A stretch of 64,000 nucleotides of DNA from Isoetes taiwanensis (lineage: Eukaryota > Streptophyta > Lycopodiopsida > Isoetales > Isoetaceae): NCBI GenBank assembly GCA_021234155.1, contig JAJEKV010000005.1, positions 21,558,089 to 21,622,088 of the forward strand, written 5' to 3'. Of this stretch, positions 10,931 to 21,818 are shown in pieces (within the stretch, counting starts at the first letter, position 1; the number at the start of each line of letters is the position of its first letter). A model generated the notes under the pieces. It was not told where the DNA came from. It worked only from the letters and a program-made list of their open reading frames with translations, and searched no databases. A program made the translations under genes and the position numbers.

Positions 10931-11254
10931 TGTCACATTGGGACGCTGCTGTTATGCTAGAGGTCTACAATTTGGTGTTGTATTGGTATGACACCGTCCA
11001 TAATCTTTGAATATGATGCTAACCAATGGTGCCTGGTCTTTAGGCACCCCCTTTAAAAGCGGGTCAACAGGAGTTGATTTGACCGCAAATTGACTTGGGA
11101 CGGGCGCACAGGATCTATGAAGAGAGAATATTCCATGAACTAAGCCACAATCGTAGGGCCTACAAACGAATTATGAGGGCATGGAAAATGCTCAAAAAAT
11201 GTTCTATGAAAGAAATCCTTTGGTTCTAACATAATACCGCAAAACAAGCAAGAT

Positions 11255-12958
11255 ATGAGGCGACTCTCAAGGAAAATGCCCCAGATCCGCCAACTGCAGA
11301 CGACGAATCAAATACCTGCGTTTAGTGCATTGCTAAAGGAAGGTCGTTTGGAGGATGCAAGACGCGTTTTTGATGGCATGAACAATCCAGGTATAATTAC
11401 ATGCACTGCCATGATTGCAGCATACTGTAAACTTGGGCATTGCGAAGAGGGCTTAGGATTATTCCGTCAATTATTGGAGGAGGACATGCATCTAGATAAG
11501 ATCATCTTTATCACTATCCTCAATGCCTGTTCTTCTCTCTGTTGCCTAGCTCAAGGTAAACATATCCATGCTTGTATTATTGCGAAAGGGTTTGATGCTA
11601 ATGTTGTTGTGGCCACTTCATTAGTTTACATGTATGGCAAATGTGACTGCATGGTGGATGCAGCCAGAATTTTTGTTTCGATGCATATTTGGGATGTGGT
11701 TGCATGGAACGCAATGATCTCATTGTATTCACAACAAGGTCATCAATTGAAGGCTTTAAATCTCATCAAGCACATGGAATTGGAAGACATAAGACCAAAT
11801 AAGAGCACCTTTGTGGCAGCTCTTAATATTTGTGCTACTTTGGAAGCTTTAGCAGAGGGTAAGTTTATCCATTCTTGCCTCATTTGTAATATAAACGAAT
11901 CAGAACCTGCATTTGGAATTGCGCTAGTGGATATGTATGGAAATTGTGGAAATTTGGATGCTTGTTGGCAGGTATTTAGTAAAATAAGAACAAGGGACTT
12001 AGTTTTATGGAATGTTATGCTTGCTGCATATGTGAAGCATGGACATGGTATAGTGGCCCTTAACCTCTTTGATCAAATGCAATTAGCATTTGTGAGGCCA
12101 GATGAGATTACATTCACTACAATTCTCAATGCATGTCTAAGTCAGAATAGATTTATGCGAGGTAAGTTTGTCCATGCATGTCTTATAGGAAGTACCCTTG
12201 AGACAGATGACGTCATTTTGAGTGTTCTAGTACGTATCTATGGAAAATTTGGAAACTTGGTGGATGCACACCATATTTTTTGCCTAATAAGTCGGTTGGA
12301 TGTTGTCTCATGGACTTCAATGATTCTAGCATATGGTGAAAATGGGTATATAGTTGAGGCTCTATACCTTTTTCAACAGATGCAACTACGTGGTGTGAAG
12401 CCAGACGTTGTCATTGTGGCGAGTATTCTGAATGCCTGCTCTAATCTGGCAGCCCTAGCCGGTGGCAAGTGGATGCACTCTGATATCATTGGGAGTTCAT
12501 TGGAACTGACTGATGTTGTTGGATGTACCATTGTTAATATGTATGGAAAGTGTGGTTGCCTGGATGAAGCTAAAAGTCTATTTGTCAAAATGAAGCAACA
12601 TGATCAAGTGTCATGGTCCTCTATGATTGCTGCATATTCGCAACATGGACATCTAAAGGCTGCTCTCCATCTTCTAACGCTGATGCAGCAAGTAGGTCTG
12701 AAGCCAAACGAGGTCACATATACAAGCATTTTCACTGCTTGCAGCCGGGACATATTCTTGGATGGCGGTCATCATTATTTTGTGTCCATGGGTGAAAAAG
12801 ATAAACTTACATATATTATAGAGCATTTTTGCTGCATAGTAGACCTCCTTGGACGGGCAGGATGGCTGGATCAGGCAGAGGATTTCATGTGTCAAATGCC
12901 ATTTGAACCTGATATCGTAGCATGGATGTCTATGCTTAATTCGTGCAGCATAAGATAA
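11255..12958 (+). CDS. PLS-class pentatricopeptide repeat protein
   Basis: A single-exon protein of 567 residues. It is built of repeating 31-36 residue helical hairpins with the land-plant PLS signatures: VVAWNAMISLYSQQG, DLVLWNVMLAAYVKHG, VVSWTSMILAYGENG, QVSWSSMIAAYSQHG, each followed by ALxLFxxMQ and a GVKPDVVIVASILNACSNL-type L motif with GKxxHxxI. About five P-L-S triplets are present. It ends with IVDLLGRAGWLDQAEDFMCQ and PDIVAWMSMLNSC, the start of the E1 motif, and then stops. E2 and DYW parts are missing, so it is a short E-type protein or a slightly truncated gene. Such proteins bind organelle RNA and act in C-to-U editing or processing. The N-terminus (MRRLSRKMPQIRQLQ) is basic with no acidic residues, compatible with organelle import. 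The frame is long and uninterrupted in a region full of broken frames, which argues that it is real. Confidence 0.88.
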   Translation: MRRLSRKMPQIRQLQTTNQIPAFSALLKEGRLEDARRVFDGMNNPGIITCTAMIAAYCKLGHCEEGLGLFRQLLEEDMHLDKIIFITILNACSSLCCLAQGKHIHACIIAKGFDANVVVATSLVYMYGKCDCMVDAARIFVSMHIWDVVAWNAMISLYSQQGHQLKALNLIKHMELEDIRPNKSTFVAALNICATLEALAEGKFIHSCLICNINESEPAFGIALVDMYGNCGNLDACWQVFSKIRTRDLVLWNVMLAAYVKHGHGIVALNLFDQMQLAFVRPDEITFTTILNACLSQNRFMRGKFVHACLIGSTLETDDVILSVLVRIYGKFGNLVDAHHIFCLISRLDVVSWTSMILAYGENGYIVEALYLFQQMQLRGVKPDVVIVASILNACSNLAALAGGKWMHSDIIGSSLELTDVVGCTIVNMYGKCGCLDEAKSLFVKMKQHDQVSWSSMIAAYSQHGHLKAALHLLTLMQQVGLKPNEVTYTSIFTACSRDIFLDGGHHYFVSMGEKDKLTYIIEHFCCIVDLLGRAGWLDQAEDFMCQMPFEPDIVAWMSMLNSCSIR

Positions 12959-14479
12959 GACTGAAAAGATGCATGTACAGAATAATACTGCAATAGCAGG
13001 GAGATGTCTCTCGACCCCTGACTTCTTATTAAAACCGATTTGTGCCCTTTGAAGAGGCTATTTGCTTCAATTTACTTACATCATGCTTGGACTTGATTCT
13101 GTTAACTTGGATTTTCCGTGTCGAGGAACCAGGACTTCTAGAGCTGGCAAACTTGTGCGAAACCTTCTTCAATGGGTTTATGAAAGAAGTTAATTAATAC
13201 TACTCTATGTGCATCTTTGGAAACATTATAGTGAATGCATGAGGTTTATGACGGGATGTACAATGAGTTTTTAATAATAATGAGCGCAACTAGGTTGTGT
13301 GCCTCTAGGAGCAGGAGGGAATCCAGAAAACTGAGTACCCTAGCACAAACAACACACAATACCAGTTTACATACATGTTGTTACCTTGCATTCATGTGAT
13401 AATGATAGTCAGCATGTTATTACTGGAAGTTGTTTTTTCAGTAAAGCTTTTTAGCAAACAACACACACCTAAAATATAAGGCTTTTGGATGAGGTGATTG
13501 CGCTTTTCATGTGTCTGTCTGAAAGCATCAAAATGCAGCAAAATGGATCTTCACTTGGGACTCTGTGGTTCAGAATAAACTTTCATTGATACTGCAAGTT
13601 CTTTGGGCCGCCTAGATTTTTTCCTTATCACAGCATTAATGAGTATACACAAGAACATGGCCTTTGAAACTCAAGGACAACAAGGGATCTACATGCAGTC
13701 CCTGGTAGTTTTATGGAAGAGAGAGGATAATGAAAAGCAGATTTGGAAAATCTCATAGTTGCCAACTTTGTTGATGGGACATCATCAAAATGCCTCCAGA
13801 TATTTATATGCAAACTGTTGCAAGCTGTGCAACGCTTCTCTTGATATTTCAGATGCCACTATCTGCCTATTCGGTTTTATAGACTACGGTTTGAGTAGTA
13901 TTTTCTACGTCAATGCGCGCATGCAAGAGAAAGAAAGCTATTAATGCACACTAGAGACAATGAGCACGAGTTTTTACAAAATCTTGAGTTGGCAAGGAGG
14001 TAGTGAGCGAGCCCTTGATGCAATCATATGCCAATAAAGGTTGGAAGATGTATGCTGGTCAGCGTTGTGAATATGTTGCTTCTGATGCTAATTCCTAGGT
14101 TATTATTTGGTGATGGTTGCACGTTTTGTTTTATGTTTTCATTTGCTCTTCTGAAATGGCTTTTTTTTTTTGCTGCACTTTGCTCCATCTTCTTGGATGC
14201 TCCTCCTTGTTAATTGGAAATAATGAAGTTTTTCGTTCTTTCTCGGTCCTTTTGTATTCATGATACCTTTTTGCTTGAAGAAGAGTTGCCAAAGACTTAG
14301 ACATCAACCAGACATGCCCTGGGCATAGCCAGATATTTTGCATCAGCTTTCACTTCGAGAGAGATACTTGGTGAATGCACAAGCATTTCCTGAGTGAATA
14401 CTATCCCAAAACATGTTGATAATATGGTAATCATTAAGAGAACGTTAGTCCTTACCATCTACGGCCATCTACGGCCAGA
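12959..14479. other. intergenic, 3' flank of the PPR gene
   Basis: No gene is recognised. The sequence just after the PPR stop shows no clear continuation of an E domain in any frame. A T-run lies at 14,161-14,170. The rest is unremarkable AT-rich sequence. Confidence 0.45.
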
Positions 14480-14916
14480 CACTACAAAAAAATTCTGCTT
14501 CTCCAAATGGGAAATTAAGGGAAAATTTACCTTCAATTTGCCATGTATTCACCCAGAGATCACCTTTACCATATGGAAATTTTTCACCTTAAAAAATGGA
14601 GAATGAGCAGTGAAACCTGGAGACTTGATGGTGAATTTTGGACTGAATTCACCCTTCATTCACCTGTAATTTACCATCAAAATTTCCCCTACTATTCTCC
14701 ATATGTTCATCATCAATTCACCATCCAATTTCTACTTTCATTATCCATCCATTATCCATGCAATTCCAACAAGTTCACCCCATCATATTTCTGATCTAAA
14801 CAGAACTATAAAAACCTTCTGAACTAAAGTATGTAACTTTTCAATTTTTAAACAACAGTATTAAATTTCTGAAATTGTTTGGACTAAACACAAAGTCGCA
14901 AGTAAATTTTTGCAAA

Positions 14917-15641
14917 TTATTCCAAAATGTTCGCATTTGATCGAAACATCTTATGTGGTACTCCTTTTGCGCGAAGCTCTTGTTGAATAGCTTTGTTTTC
15001 CGCAAGCTTTGCACTCACTTTCCTTATCCTCTTCAATGGAGGATTATCTAAAAAGAATGTTAGATATACATCAGCCTTGAACTTTTAACTCCTAAGATGC
15101 ACAAACCCAACATTCTATAATATTTACCTGTGAGACATCTAGTTGCTCCAATTTCTGTGTTTTTCTGTTGGATGCACAAGTTTTGATGACTCGCTAGTCT
15201 TCTGTAGTGATGGACCATACTTCTCTACTCAACAAAAAGCGTAAAATCACAAGAACATAAAGCAAATAAAGTAGATCACAAACCCTAATATTTACCTGTA
15301 GCTGCTCCAATATCTGTGTTTTTCTGTTGGATGCGCCACTCTTGCTTGCTGAAAATTCGTCCTAGAGTTTCTGATGACTCAATAGTCTTCTGTAGTGATG
15401 GACCATCCTTTCCTGCACAACAAAAGAATAAACTCAAAAGAATATAAAGCATATAATAAAGCAAATAATACCATGATCTTCATCTCAAGGCTCGTCGTCA
15501 TCAGCATGCGACTGTTGAATTTTTCACTTGCTATACTTCCGTTGGCTATTGTTGTTATCCCTAATTTTCTCATATAAAAGCTCGGGAATCCAATAAACAG
15601 TTATACCAGGCAGAAATGTAAACCCCGACACATCTTCAAAT
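14917..15641 (-). pseudogene. multi-exon protein inside the CACTA-like element, unknown
   Basis: Exon-like blocks bounded by AG and GTAA(A/T) sites on the minus strand: 15,641-15,472, 15,412-15,296, 15,224-15,128 and 15,047-14,917. The last two join in one open frame that ends DNPPLKRIRKVSAKLAENKA IQQELRAKGVPHKMFRSNAN ILE and a stop, a basic helical tail. The second and third blocks are diverged duplicates (both with GGTCCATCACTACAGAAGAC and GTCATCA), so an exon duplication has occurred. Upstream, GFTFLPGITVYWIPELLYEK is open, but a stop and a frame conflict follow. I recognise no domain. It could be a decayed TnpA-type accessory protein or a captured host gene. Confidence 0.35.
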
Positions 15642-15711
15642 CTACGAAATAGAAATTAGAAAGTAGTTAATACACAAGCAGAGACACTAGATATGTCTAT
15701 CCAGCAGAAGG

Positions 15712-15815
15712 TTTATGATCTAGCAGAAATTCTGAAATAGCAGAAGGTTTATCCTGAAATTCTGATCTAGCAGAAGGTTTATCCTGAAATTCTGATCTAG
15801 CAGAAGGTTTATTCT
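15712..15815. repeat. tandem repeat, about 30-bp unit
   Basis: The unit GATCTAGCAGAAGGTTTATC plus CTGAAATTCT is repeated about three to four times, inside the CACTA-like element. Confidence 0.75.
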
Positions 15816-16160
15816 GAATATTTAGCCCTGATTCAGAGGGGATCTATTCCACCAAGCATTATGTGCTTTACACGATTCTCTTGCCTCCTGTTCTTACATC
15901 TTCATTTCCGCAATCTAGCGTAAGAAGCCAGATCATAAGCACTTAATGCACCAACGGATCATAAATTATATTTATGCGCTTAAAAGTGCCAGCAATTTCA
16001 ATGGCCCAGAAAGGGAAATTGATGTCAAATTTTGCTACGTGCATGACCACTGCCATAAATTATCTGAAGTCTATTGGTTACAAATGTCCACCTTTATTCA
16101 TTTGAAGTCTAATGTTCTGATCCAAACATAACACCACAGTGAACAACTTTACCACTATCT

Positions 16161-16368
16161 GGGCGTTTGGTCTAGTGGTAACACACTAGTTCCTTAGCAA
16201 TGTGGTCTCGAGTTCGAGACCGCCCAGAATCGCACTCGGTACTGTTGGGGGTCAAATCCTAACAGACGCAATGTAAGGTGGTTGGGGGCAGGGCCCAACC
16301 GAGCAATGTAGTGTGGTGTGTGGTCACATGTCCAGTTGGATGCTGCCTAGTGGCGTGACGTTAAAATA

Positions 16369-16404
<36 letters not shown>

Positions 16405-16405
16405 A
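16161..16405 (+). mobile_element. tRNA-derived SINE (tRNA-Pro-like head, (ATCT)n tail)
   Basis: The head starts GGGCGTTTGGTCTAGTGGTA, which from memory matches the 5' part of plant tRNA-Pro including the A box. A T-arm follows: GTCTC-GAGTTC-GAGAC with a B-box-like GTTCGAGAC at 16,212-16,220, and CGCCC closes the acceptor stem. The anticodon arm is degenerate. About 150 bp of non-tRNA body follows, ending in a (ATCT)n run at 16,369-16,405. Internal Pol III promoter boxes, a body and a simple-repeat tail define a SINE. It sits inside the CACTA-like element. Confidence 0.72.
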
Positions 16406-17828
16406 GGCATCAGGTATATTACTATGTGGCCTACGAATAAGGAAAGATTTACCACAGACATAAACTTATGAGTTGGTCCTCAGATCCAAATCCAGTGGAG
16501 CAGTTCGTCAAGTAGATTTAAGCAAAAATATTTACGACCACTGCACTTATTCAACAAAAGTGCTATATTTATGACCACTGCCCTTATTCTTTCAAGTCCT
16601 ATTGGCCACCATGGCCAATGTCCCTCGCAAGGCTTAATGTTAGACCCTTTAGTTCCCAACCCAAGTTAAGCAAACAAAAGGGCATTTTCAAGCAAAAGAG
16701 CTAAGTTTATGACCACAACCTCTGTTCTTTTAAAGCCTTTTGTCCGCACAAAAATGCAGGGAGATGAATCCAGGAAGATACATCCAAACACAAAAAACTC
16801 AACTCGCATAGCTATGGTTTCACAAAGTTTATTAGATACATCTTAAAGCTATTCCCTTGCATCTATTACAAGTTATGAGTCAAATCCAGAAGCTTCATAA
16901 TCAATTATGGCGTAGGGAGAAGATTGTCTTTGTTAAGACAAGTTATAGCCACATGTATCATAATTAGAGCCACAGGTTTAAGAACACCAGGGCATATCTT
17001 AGATCGTCTAGAGTACACCACAGGCAAGTGTTTAACCTATTGCTATAGTCTGGAGTGATTTGCCATGTGGCTTTAAGATTATGGCAAATGTCCACCACAA
17101 GGCTTGATGTCAACCCTGTTGATTCCCAACCATAGTTGATCTATCTGAAAGGTGGTTTGAAGCCGAAAACAAAGTTTCTGACCATTTTCCTTGTTCTTTT
17201 ACAACCTATTGCCAATAAAAGCAACGGATGCACTTAATGCTGTCATGAAATGAACCAGGCTCCACAGTGGCTTAAAAGCTTGTCTTGCTTTGCGAAAATC
17301 TGACATAGTAGCGAGTTTTGCAGCTAAAGATGAAGCTGACCCGTTTTTGTCTCAGCGAGGAAAAATGGGAATGAATTGGGAACTAAACCAACAGTATCTA
17401 AAGAAAACTCTTTCAAGGTTGAACCTGACTGCAAATCTGTTGTCGGCTTGGATAAAAAAAGAACTGGATGACATGTTTAGATCAGTCACATGACAAGAAG
17501 ATCAGAAAAGAACGATCAGCCAGAAGATCAGTCACCTGACAAACGATGCTGATGCATCCGCTGAACAATTGATGCTAGCTGAATATCCGCGATGATGCAG
17601 GTGCGGCCGTCGTCATTCAATCTGTCGTCAATGCCCTAAAATCTATCGTCACACAATCTGCGTCACCAATCTGTCGCAATTGCCCGACATTTAATTTAAA
17701 GCCCGATGTTTATAATTATAATTATAAAGGTTCCCAACGTTCCACCATTATTCTCCACTTTTACCCTATAGTCTCCACGTGGAGAATGCGTGGAGATAGG
17801 GAGGGAGAATCTTATTTTTTTTCTAGTG

Positions 17829-18384
17829 CAGAGAAAGGAGCTAGAACAAAGTTCAAGCTCCTGGTGGCCAAAGTTGTAGCTTTGAAGGAATCCCACCCAA
17901 GTACTAGAGCGGCAGCAGCCACATACGAACGTTTAATTATCACTACCAAAATTCTAAAGTAAGGAGAAGGAAAGAAATCAACCACCGGAGAACTCTTCAT
18001 TTTAAAACCTGGAATAATAAGTCCAGTCATGTCATAACTATTATATTATTATATTATATTTATTTTTATTTATCGTTTATTGCGTGTATTATCGTTTTGG
18101 GGCCGTCAGATGATGGCACCTTCTACAAAATATGCTGGTTGAGAAGATCCGAGCCACCGGTGTGGGGGCATGGGGTCAAATTGACCCCATTTAATAGGAG
18201 CGCCCTTGCACAAAACCATGGCTTGAAGCAAAATACAAAAGAGGAGCTTGTGAATACAGTACCACAAAGAAAGTAAATTAACTAAAACTGTTACTTCTTT
18301 ACAGCACAAACTTGGCGTATGTACATTCATGCAATGACAAAGTACAGGGACTAAGTACAAAGAAAAGAGAACATAAGCATAAAC
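17829..18384. other. intergenic, no gene seen
   Basis: Sequence between the CACTA-like right end and the Rep-like copy 2. There is an AT-only stretch near 18,040-18,075. No coding signal. Confidence 0.5.
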
Positions 18385-18740
18385 TCAGTTGCGTAGCTCT
18401 CCAAAGCGAATCTGCCTTATGACATTATCCAATTGCCGAATCTCCTGTAACAACAACGCTCTTGCAAGGCTCATGTGCGACCTAAGAGTATGAAGCTCAG
18501 ATGTGGCAACTCCGAGCCGCTCTCACGCAACACTGTTCATGGCAGTATCAATTGCTAAGTAGAACCTGCAAAGTTGACGCCTGAGAATGCGCATTGAAGC
18601 TGCCATCCTACGCATTTCCGTGCCAATCTGAACTAGTTGATTCACAAACTCCTTAGCACAGAATGTCTCCTCCAACTCCGGTAGGTAAACGAAGGATTTA
18701 TGTGCACCATAGGATCACCTGCACCATCCTGGGCATTCGC
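18385..18740 (-). pseudogene. Rep-like element copy 2, C-terminal helical segment
   Basis: Read on the minus strand, the segment begins after an intron-like stretch ending CTTGTTGCAAG with EMEVDANAQDGAGDPM. It continues in shifted frames (QIGTEMRRMAASMRILRRQL, an in-frame TGA, then LHTLRSHMSLARALLLQEIR QLDNVIRQI) and ends in TGA at 18,387-18,385. It parallels 10,006-10,408 throughout. The frame is broken at least twice, so this copy is dead. Its value is comparative: it shows which residues of the family are constrained. Confidence 0.5.
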
Positions 18741-18818
18741 GTCCACCTCCATTTCAAACTTGCAACAAGAAAATCAACACATAAAGGAAACTGTACAATC
18801 ACACAACGTCTAACAGAC

Positions 18819-19180
18819 CTAGCCAACAACCATCGTATGATCTCTTGTGTACACTGGAATATAATCGACATCATGATCAGGTATCACAAGCTCAGGGCTG
18901 AACGTGGGGTCACAAATATCATGGAAATTCTCATCAGCCCCATCAGCAGGGACGAAATCATCCCAATACCTACGTCTGCCAGGTTCGTTTCTCTCAACTG
19001 GCACATAGCCAGCTGGCACGCCATATAGAATTGTTCGGATATCTGAAGGCATGCAACGAGCAGGGTTCAAGAGGATCCTCGAGGCAGCACAGACCCTGTA
19101 TATTCATTCACGTGGGCTGTGTTAGAAGGGATTATCCAGCTGCTGGATAAGATGTATTTGCCAATCGATAAGGGGAATTC
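18819..19180 (-). pseudogene. Rep-like element copy 2, conserved middle segment
   Basis: The frame 19,070-18,819 reads PARCMPSDIRTILYGVPAGY ... GRRRYWDDFVP ... NFHDICDPTFSPELVIP ... VDYIPVYTRDHTMVVG, about two-thirds identical to 9,676-9,909. DNA similarity continues upstream to about 19,165-19,180 (DWQIHLIQQLDNPF-like frame versus EWKVHFDQ in copy 1) and then stops at the truncated Ty3 element. The HUH half is absent from this copy. Orientation is opposite to copy 1, 9 kb away. Confidence 0.55.
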
Positions 19181-19320
19181 CGCAAGAGGATCTCGACCTT
19201 CTTTTTCTAACAGATTGAATGGCACTACAAAAGAAGGATCATTTCTATAATCCAATTTCATTGGATCTAAGTCAGTGATCCTGGAAGAGTTATTTTCGCA
19301 AAATCCTTCACAAATCGGCG

Positions 19321-19950
19321 ATAATAACTGCATCATTGCACAAAGAAGTGCAATTCTTTGACATCGTTAGGTCGAGGTCAATTAAGAACAGCCTTCACCT
19401 TATCTGGATCCATTCTAATTCCATTTTTGGATACAATGTGTCCAAGATATCCAACTTCTTGCATAAAGAAACGACTTTTGGATTTATTAATAAATAGCTG
19501 ATTTTGTCTGAGAAGATCAAAAACTTGCTGAAGATGTTTCTTATGCTCCTCTACGGATCTGCTATAGACAAGAATGTCATCAAAGAACACAACACCACAT
19601 TTTCCTAGTATAGGTGCCAAAACTCTCCCCATCAATCGGCAAAAAGTTGCTGGTCCATTAGTGAGTCCAAATGACATCACTCTGAATTTATAATGTCCAA
19701 AAGTGGTTCTGAAAGTTGTTTTCTCAATATCTGATTCCTTGGTTCTGATTTAATGATAGCCTGACTTCAGATCTATTTTGCTAAATATGCAGGCGCCTCG
19801 TAGTTCCATCAAACAAATTATCTGCTCTTGGAACTAGAAATTTATCTTTGATTGTCAGTTTGTTATGAGCCATGTAATCTATGCACATTCTATATCCCTT
19901 GTCCTTCTTTTTGATCAGAATAATAGGGGCTCCAAAAGGAGAACTACTTG
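19321..19950 (-). pseudogene. Ty3-type reverse transcriptase fragment
   Basis: The frame 19,680-19,378 holds the catalytic block CGVVFFDDILVYSRS (F-x-D-D), with FGLTNGPATF before it and the thumb FINKSKSRFFMQEVGYLGHI after it. Upstream, in other frames, are PFGAPIILIKKKDKGYRMCI and KLTIKDKFLVPRADNLFDG, the finger and palm motifs of the same RT. At least two frameshifts separate these pieces. The protein copies element RNA to DNA in the family; this copy is inactive. It is followed, after a stop, by the RRFVKDFAK linker and then the truncation. Confidence 0.85.
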
Positions 19951-20207
19951 GCTGAATCAATTGTCATTCCAACATCTCCCATATTTGCTTTGTCCTCTGG
20001 ACGAGGTGGAAGAAGGCCCAAGGTCTCCTCATCTTTAAACAAATCATCAAATTGTTTAAGAAAACTATACAATTTAGAAGGAGTTCGAAATGGAGGATCA
20101 GAGTCTCTCAAATAAATGAAATATGACTCGGTGTCATTTTGTATTAAGGTCTTTGCTTCAGAATATGATAGTAAAGGTTCACATTCATTCACATATTCAG
20201 CTTTCAA
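19944..20207 (-). pseudogene. Ty3 pol linker between protease and RT
   Basis: An open frame with YVNECEPLLSYSEAKTLIQN, LYSFLKQFDDLFKDEETLGL and LPPRP, which fits the non-catalytic spacer that precedes RT in Ty3 polyproteins (L..F.D.F...P..LPP.R). It sits between the protease and RT pieces and is separated from both by stops or frameshifts. Confidence 0.55.
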
Positions 20208-20326
20208 AATTATTAGCTACCCATCAACAAACATTTTAATGGTCCTGTGGTGGTAGTTGGGTTGTACATCATACTGGGTTCGTCATCCTATTCCCAAAAT
20301 TACATCCACTATTCCCAGATCAGCTA

Positions 20327-20569
20327 CTAAGAGTGCCCTGCGCTCAGTCTCCATTTGCAATGGCGCAATAACAAATTTGTCACAGCCCCTTGCAATTCAT
20401 AAACTGGCAACTTCAACTCATTTACCACATCCATGGAGATAAAATCATGAGTTGCTCCATCATCTAGCAGGACAACAACCTCTCGATTTGCGATTTTACC
20501 TCTGAGCTTAAACAACCATGAGGATGGGACTGCTGTAGCACTTAATGTCTTCATGTATGCAATTTGCAA
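20327..20569 (-). pseudogene. Ty3-type aspartic protease fragment
   Basis: Contains VVVLLDDGATHDFISMDVVN, the retropepsin active-site pattern (usually L-D-S/T-G-A-T-x-x-F-I; here D-D-G). In the family it cleaves the Gag-Pol polyprotein. The second residue of the usual DSG/DTG is Asp, which may itself be damage. It lies directly downstream of gag in the expected order. Confidence 0.8.
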
Positions 20570-20661
20570 CCGACCTTTTTCTTGTTCCGAAGCGTTTCAG
20601 GCCTATCCTCCAGATTATGAGCTTGGGCAGTAGGGCGTTCCTTAGGAGTAGGTTCATTGGA

Positions 20662-21771
20662 CTACACTTTTCTTATCGGCTTTTCGGGAACAACTGTGTT
20701 CTTTGGGCAATTAGTCTGATAGTGCGGACCACCACATATATAGCAACCAATTCTTGGTCCCTTGGAAGTCTCTTGCTGTTGGGACTTATACCCATTACTC
20801 TTCTTTCGGCTGTCAAACCGTGTTCCCTTTCGAGGTCTCCTTTCATCTCGTCGTCTCCTAACCTTGTTATCTTTTCTATTATCATATTTTTCTCTTTTCA
20901 TTCTCTTTTGTTCTCTCGATGGTGTTCCTTCCCATATCACCAATCTTCTAGCCTTGGAATTAAGTTTCCTCTCAGCAGCTCCTGCTTTTCGTATTGCATC
21001 TGCCATATCTAATGGTTCTAAGAGATCCAACTCCGCAAAGATTTCCTCTCGCAATCCGTTAATATATTTTCGCAAAAGTTTAGTTTCACTGAGATTGCGA
21101 ACTTGGGACCTTAAGTGATTAAACTTCAGGTTATAATCAGCTACAGATTCTCCTTCTTCCTGTTTGATTTGGTCCCATTCTTTCTGGAAGATTCTATAAT
21201 AGTTGGCAGGCAAATAATTTGCTTCAAAAGCATGCTTGAACTCAGACTATAAATTAATCTGAGGTTCCATCTGTCTCCTTCCCTGCCACCAAACCTGCGC
21301 TTGATCATTAAGGTAAGTGTCCATGGCTTGTAACTTTTCTTGTTTAGACGCCTTGACGCGTTCAAAGAATTTCTCGCAACTACCCAAGAAACTGATAACC
21401 TGTGTCGGTTTTATACCGGGACCCCCTTTGAAGTAAGGCATATCCACCTTTTCAAGTCACTTACACAATCTGTCTTTCTTGGGGTTATTTTCAGCATTGG
21501 CAGAAATATCAGAATCTTGAACAGGAGGTGGAGGAGGAATTTCAGACGGAGGACCGCTTGGCAGAGGAGGTGGCACAGAGTCATTCATGGTGGTATTTGT
21601 TTGCAAAAGATCGGGCAAGAATTGGTATGCAATTGCTAGATGCTCTAATTGTCTCTGGTAATCAGCATGGCTAGCTGGCGGAGGAAGGGCGATTCGAGCT
21701 GCCACAAAGCCAGCGTTATGCATAGCTTGCATATAGTCACTTTCAGAGATATTGAAACGATTAGCAGCCAT
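20662..21771 (-). pseudogene. Ty3-type gag with CCHC zinc knuckle
   Basis: Three consecutive frames make up gag. The N-terminal part (21,771-21,457) starts MAANRFNISESDYMQAMHNA and has a proline-rich stretch. The middle (21,447-21,247) contains MPYFKGGPGIKPTQVISFLG and AQVWWQG, the usual capsid core. The C-terminal part (21,213-20,662) carries FQKEWDQIKQEEGESVADYN, LRSQV, YINGLREEIFAEL, a long Lys/Arg-rich region and the knuckle CYICGGPHYQTNC (C-x2-C-x4-H-x4-C). Two frameshifts or stops separate the three. Gag forms the particle that packages element RNA. Confidence 0.85.
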
Positions 21772-21804
21772 AGCACATGAATTTATTACTCAAGATCAAA
21801 CCTT

Positions 21805-21816
21805 GCTCTGATACCA
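21805..21816 (-). other. primer-binding site (initiator Met tRNA)
   Basis: On the minus strand it reads TGGTATCAGAGC, the usual plant LTR-element primer site complementary to the 3' end of tRNA-iMet. It lies 2 nt inside the LTR edge and upstream of gag. Confidence 0.88.
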
Positions 21817-21818
21817 AT

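Larger units (their letters stand above)
10409..11254. other. hairpins and tRNA-like motifs downstream of the Rep-like element
   Basis: No coding sequence before the PPR gene. Structures seen: a hairpin at 10,615-10,661 (CTAGGCATgAGGG paired with CCCTtATGCCTAG); a second inverted repeat at 10,762-10,839 with arms of about 26 nt and several mismatches; and two 40-nt tRNA-T-arm-like units at 10,663-10,702 and 10,890-10,930. The promoter of the PPR gene should lie near the right end; no clear TATA box was chosen. Confidence 0.55.
14480..17828. mobile_element. CACTA-like (EnSpm-type) DNA transposon, non-autonomous
   Basis: The left end reads CACTACAAAAAAATTCTGC followed by TTCTCC. The right end reads GGAGAATC, a T-run and CTAGTG, giving a terminal inverted repeat of about 25 bp with a few mismatches and the CACTA start of EnSpm-type elements. 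Subterminal regions are rich in short repeated ATTCACC, CCATC and TCTCCA motifs, as is usual for the class. A 3-bp target duplication is not clear (AGA on the left, CAG on the right), which lowers certainty. The body of 3.35 kb has no recognisable transposase, but carries a minus-strand exon set (15.05-14.92 kb and upstream) and an inserted SINE. Confidence 0.5.

Noticed and set aside
16161-16227. A functional tRNA-Pro gene
   Set aside because: The anticodon arm is not formed and the body and (ATCT)n tail continue, so it is a SINE head.
20545-21118. Plus-strand frames of 155 and 118 residues opposite gag
   Set aside because: Shadows of the gag frame with its zinc knuckle on the minus strand.
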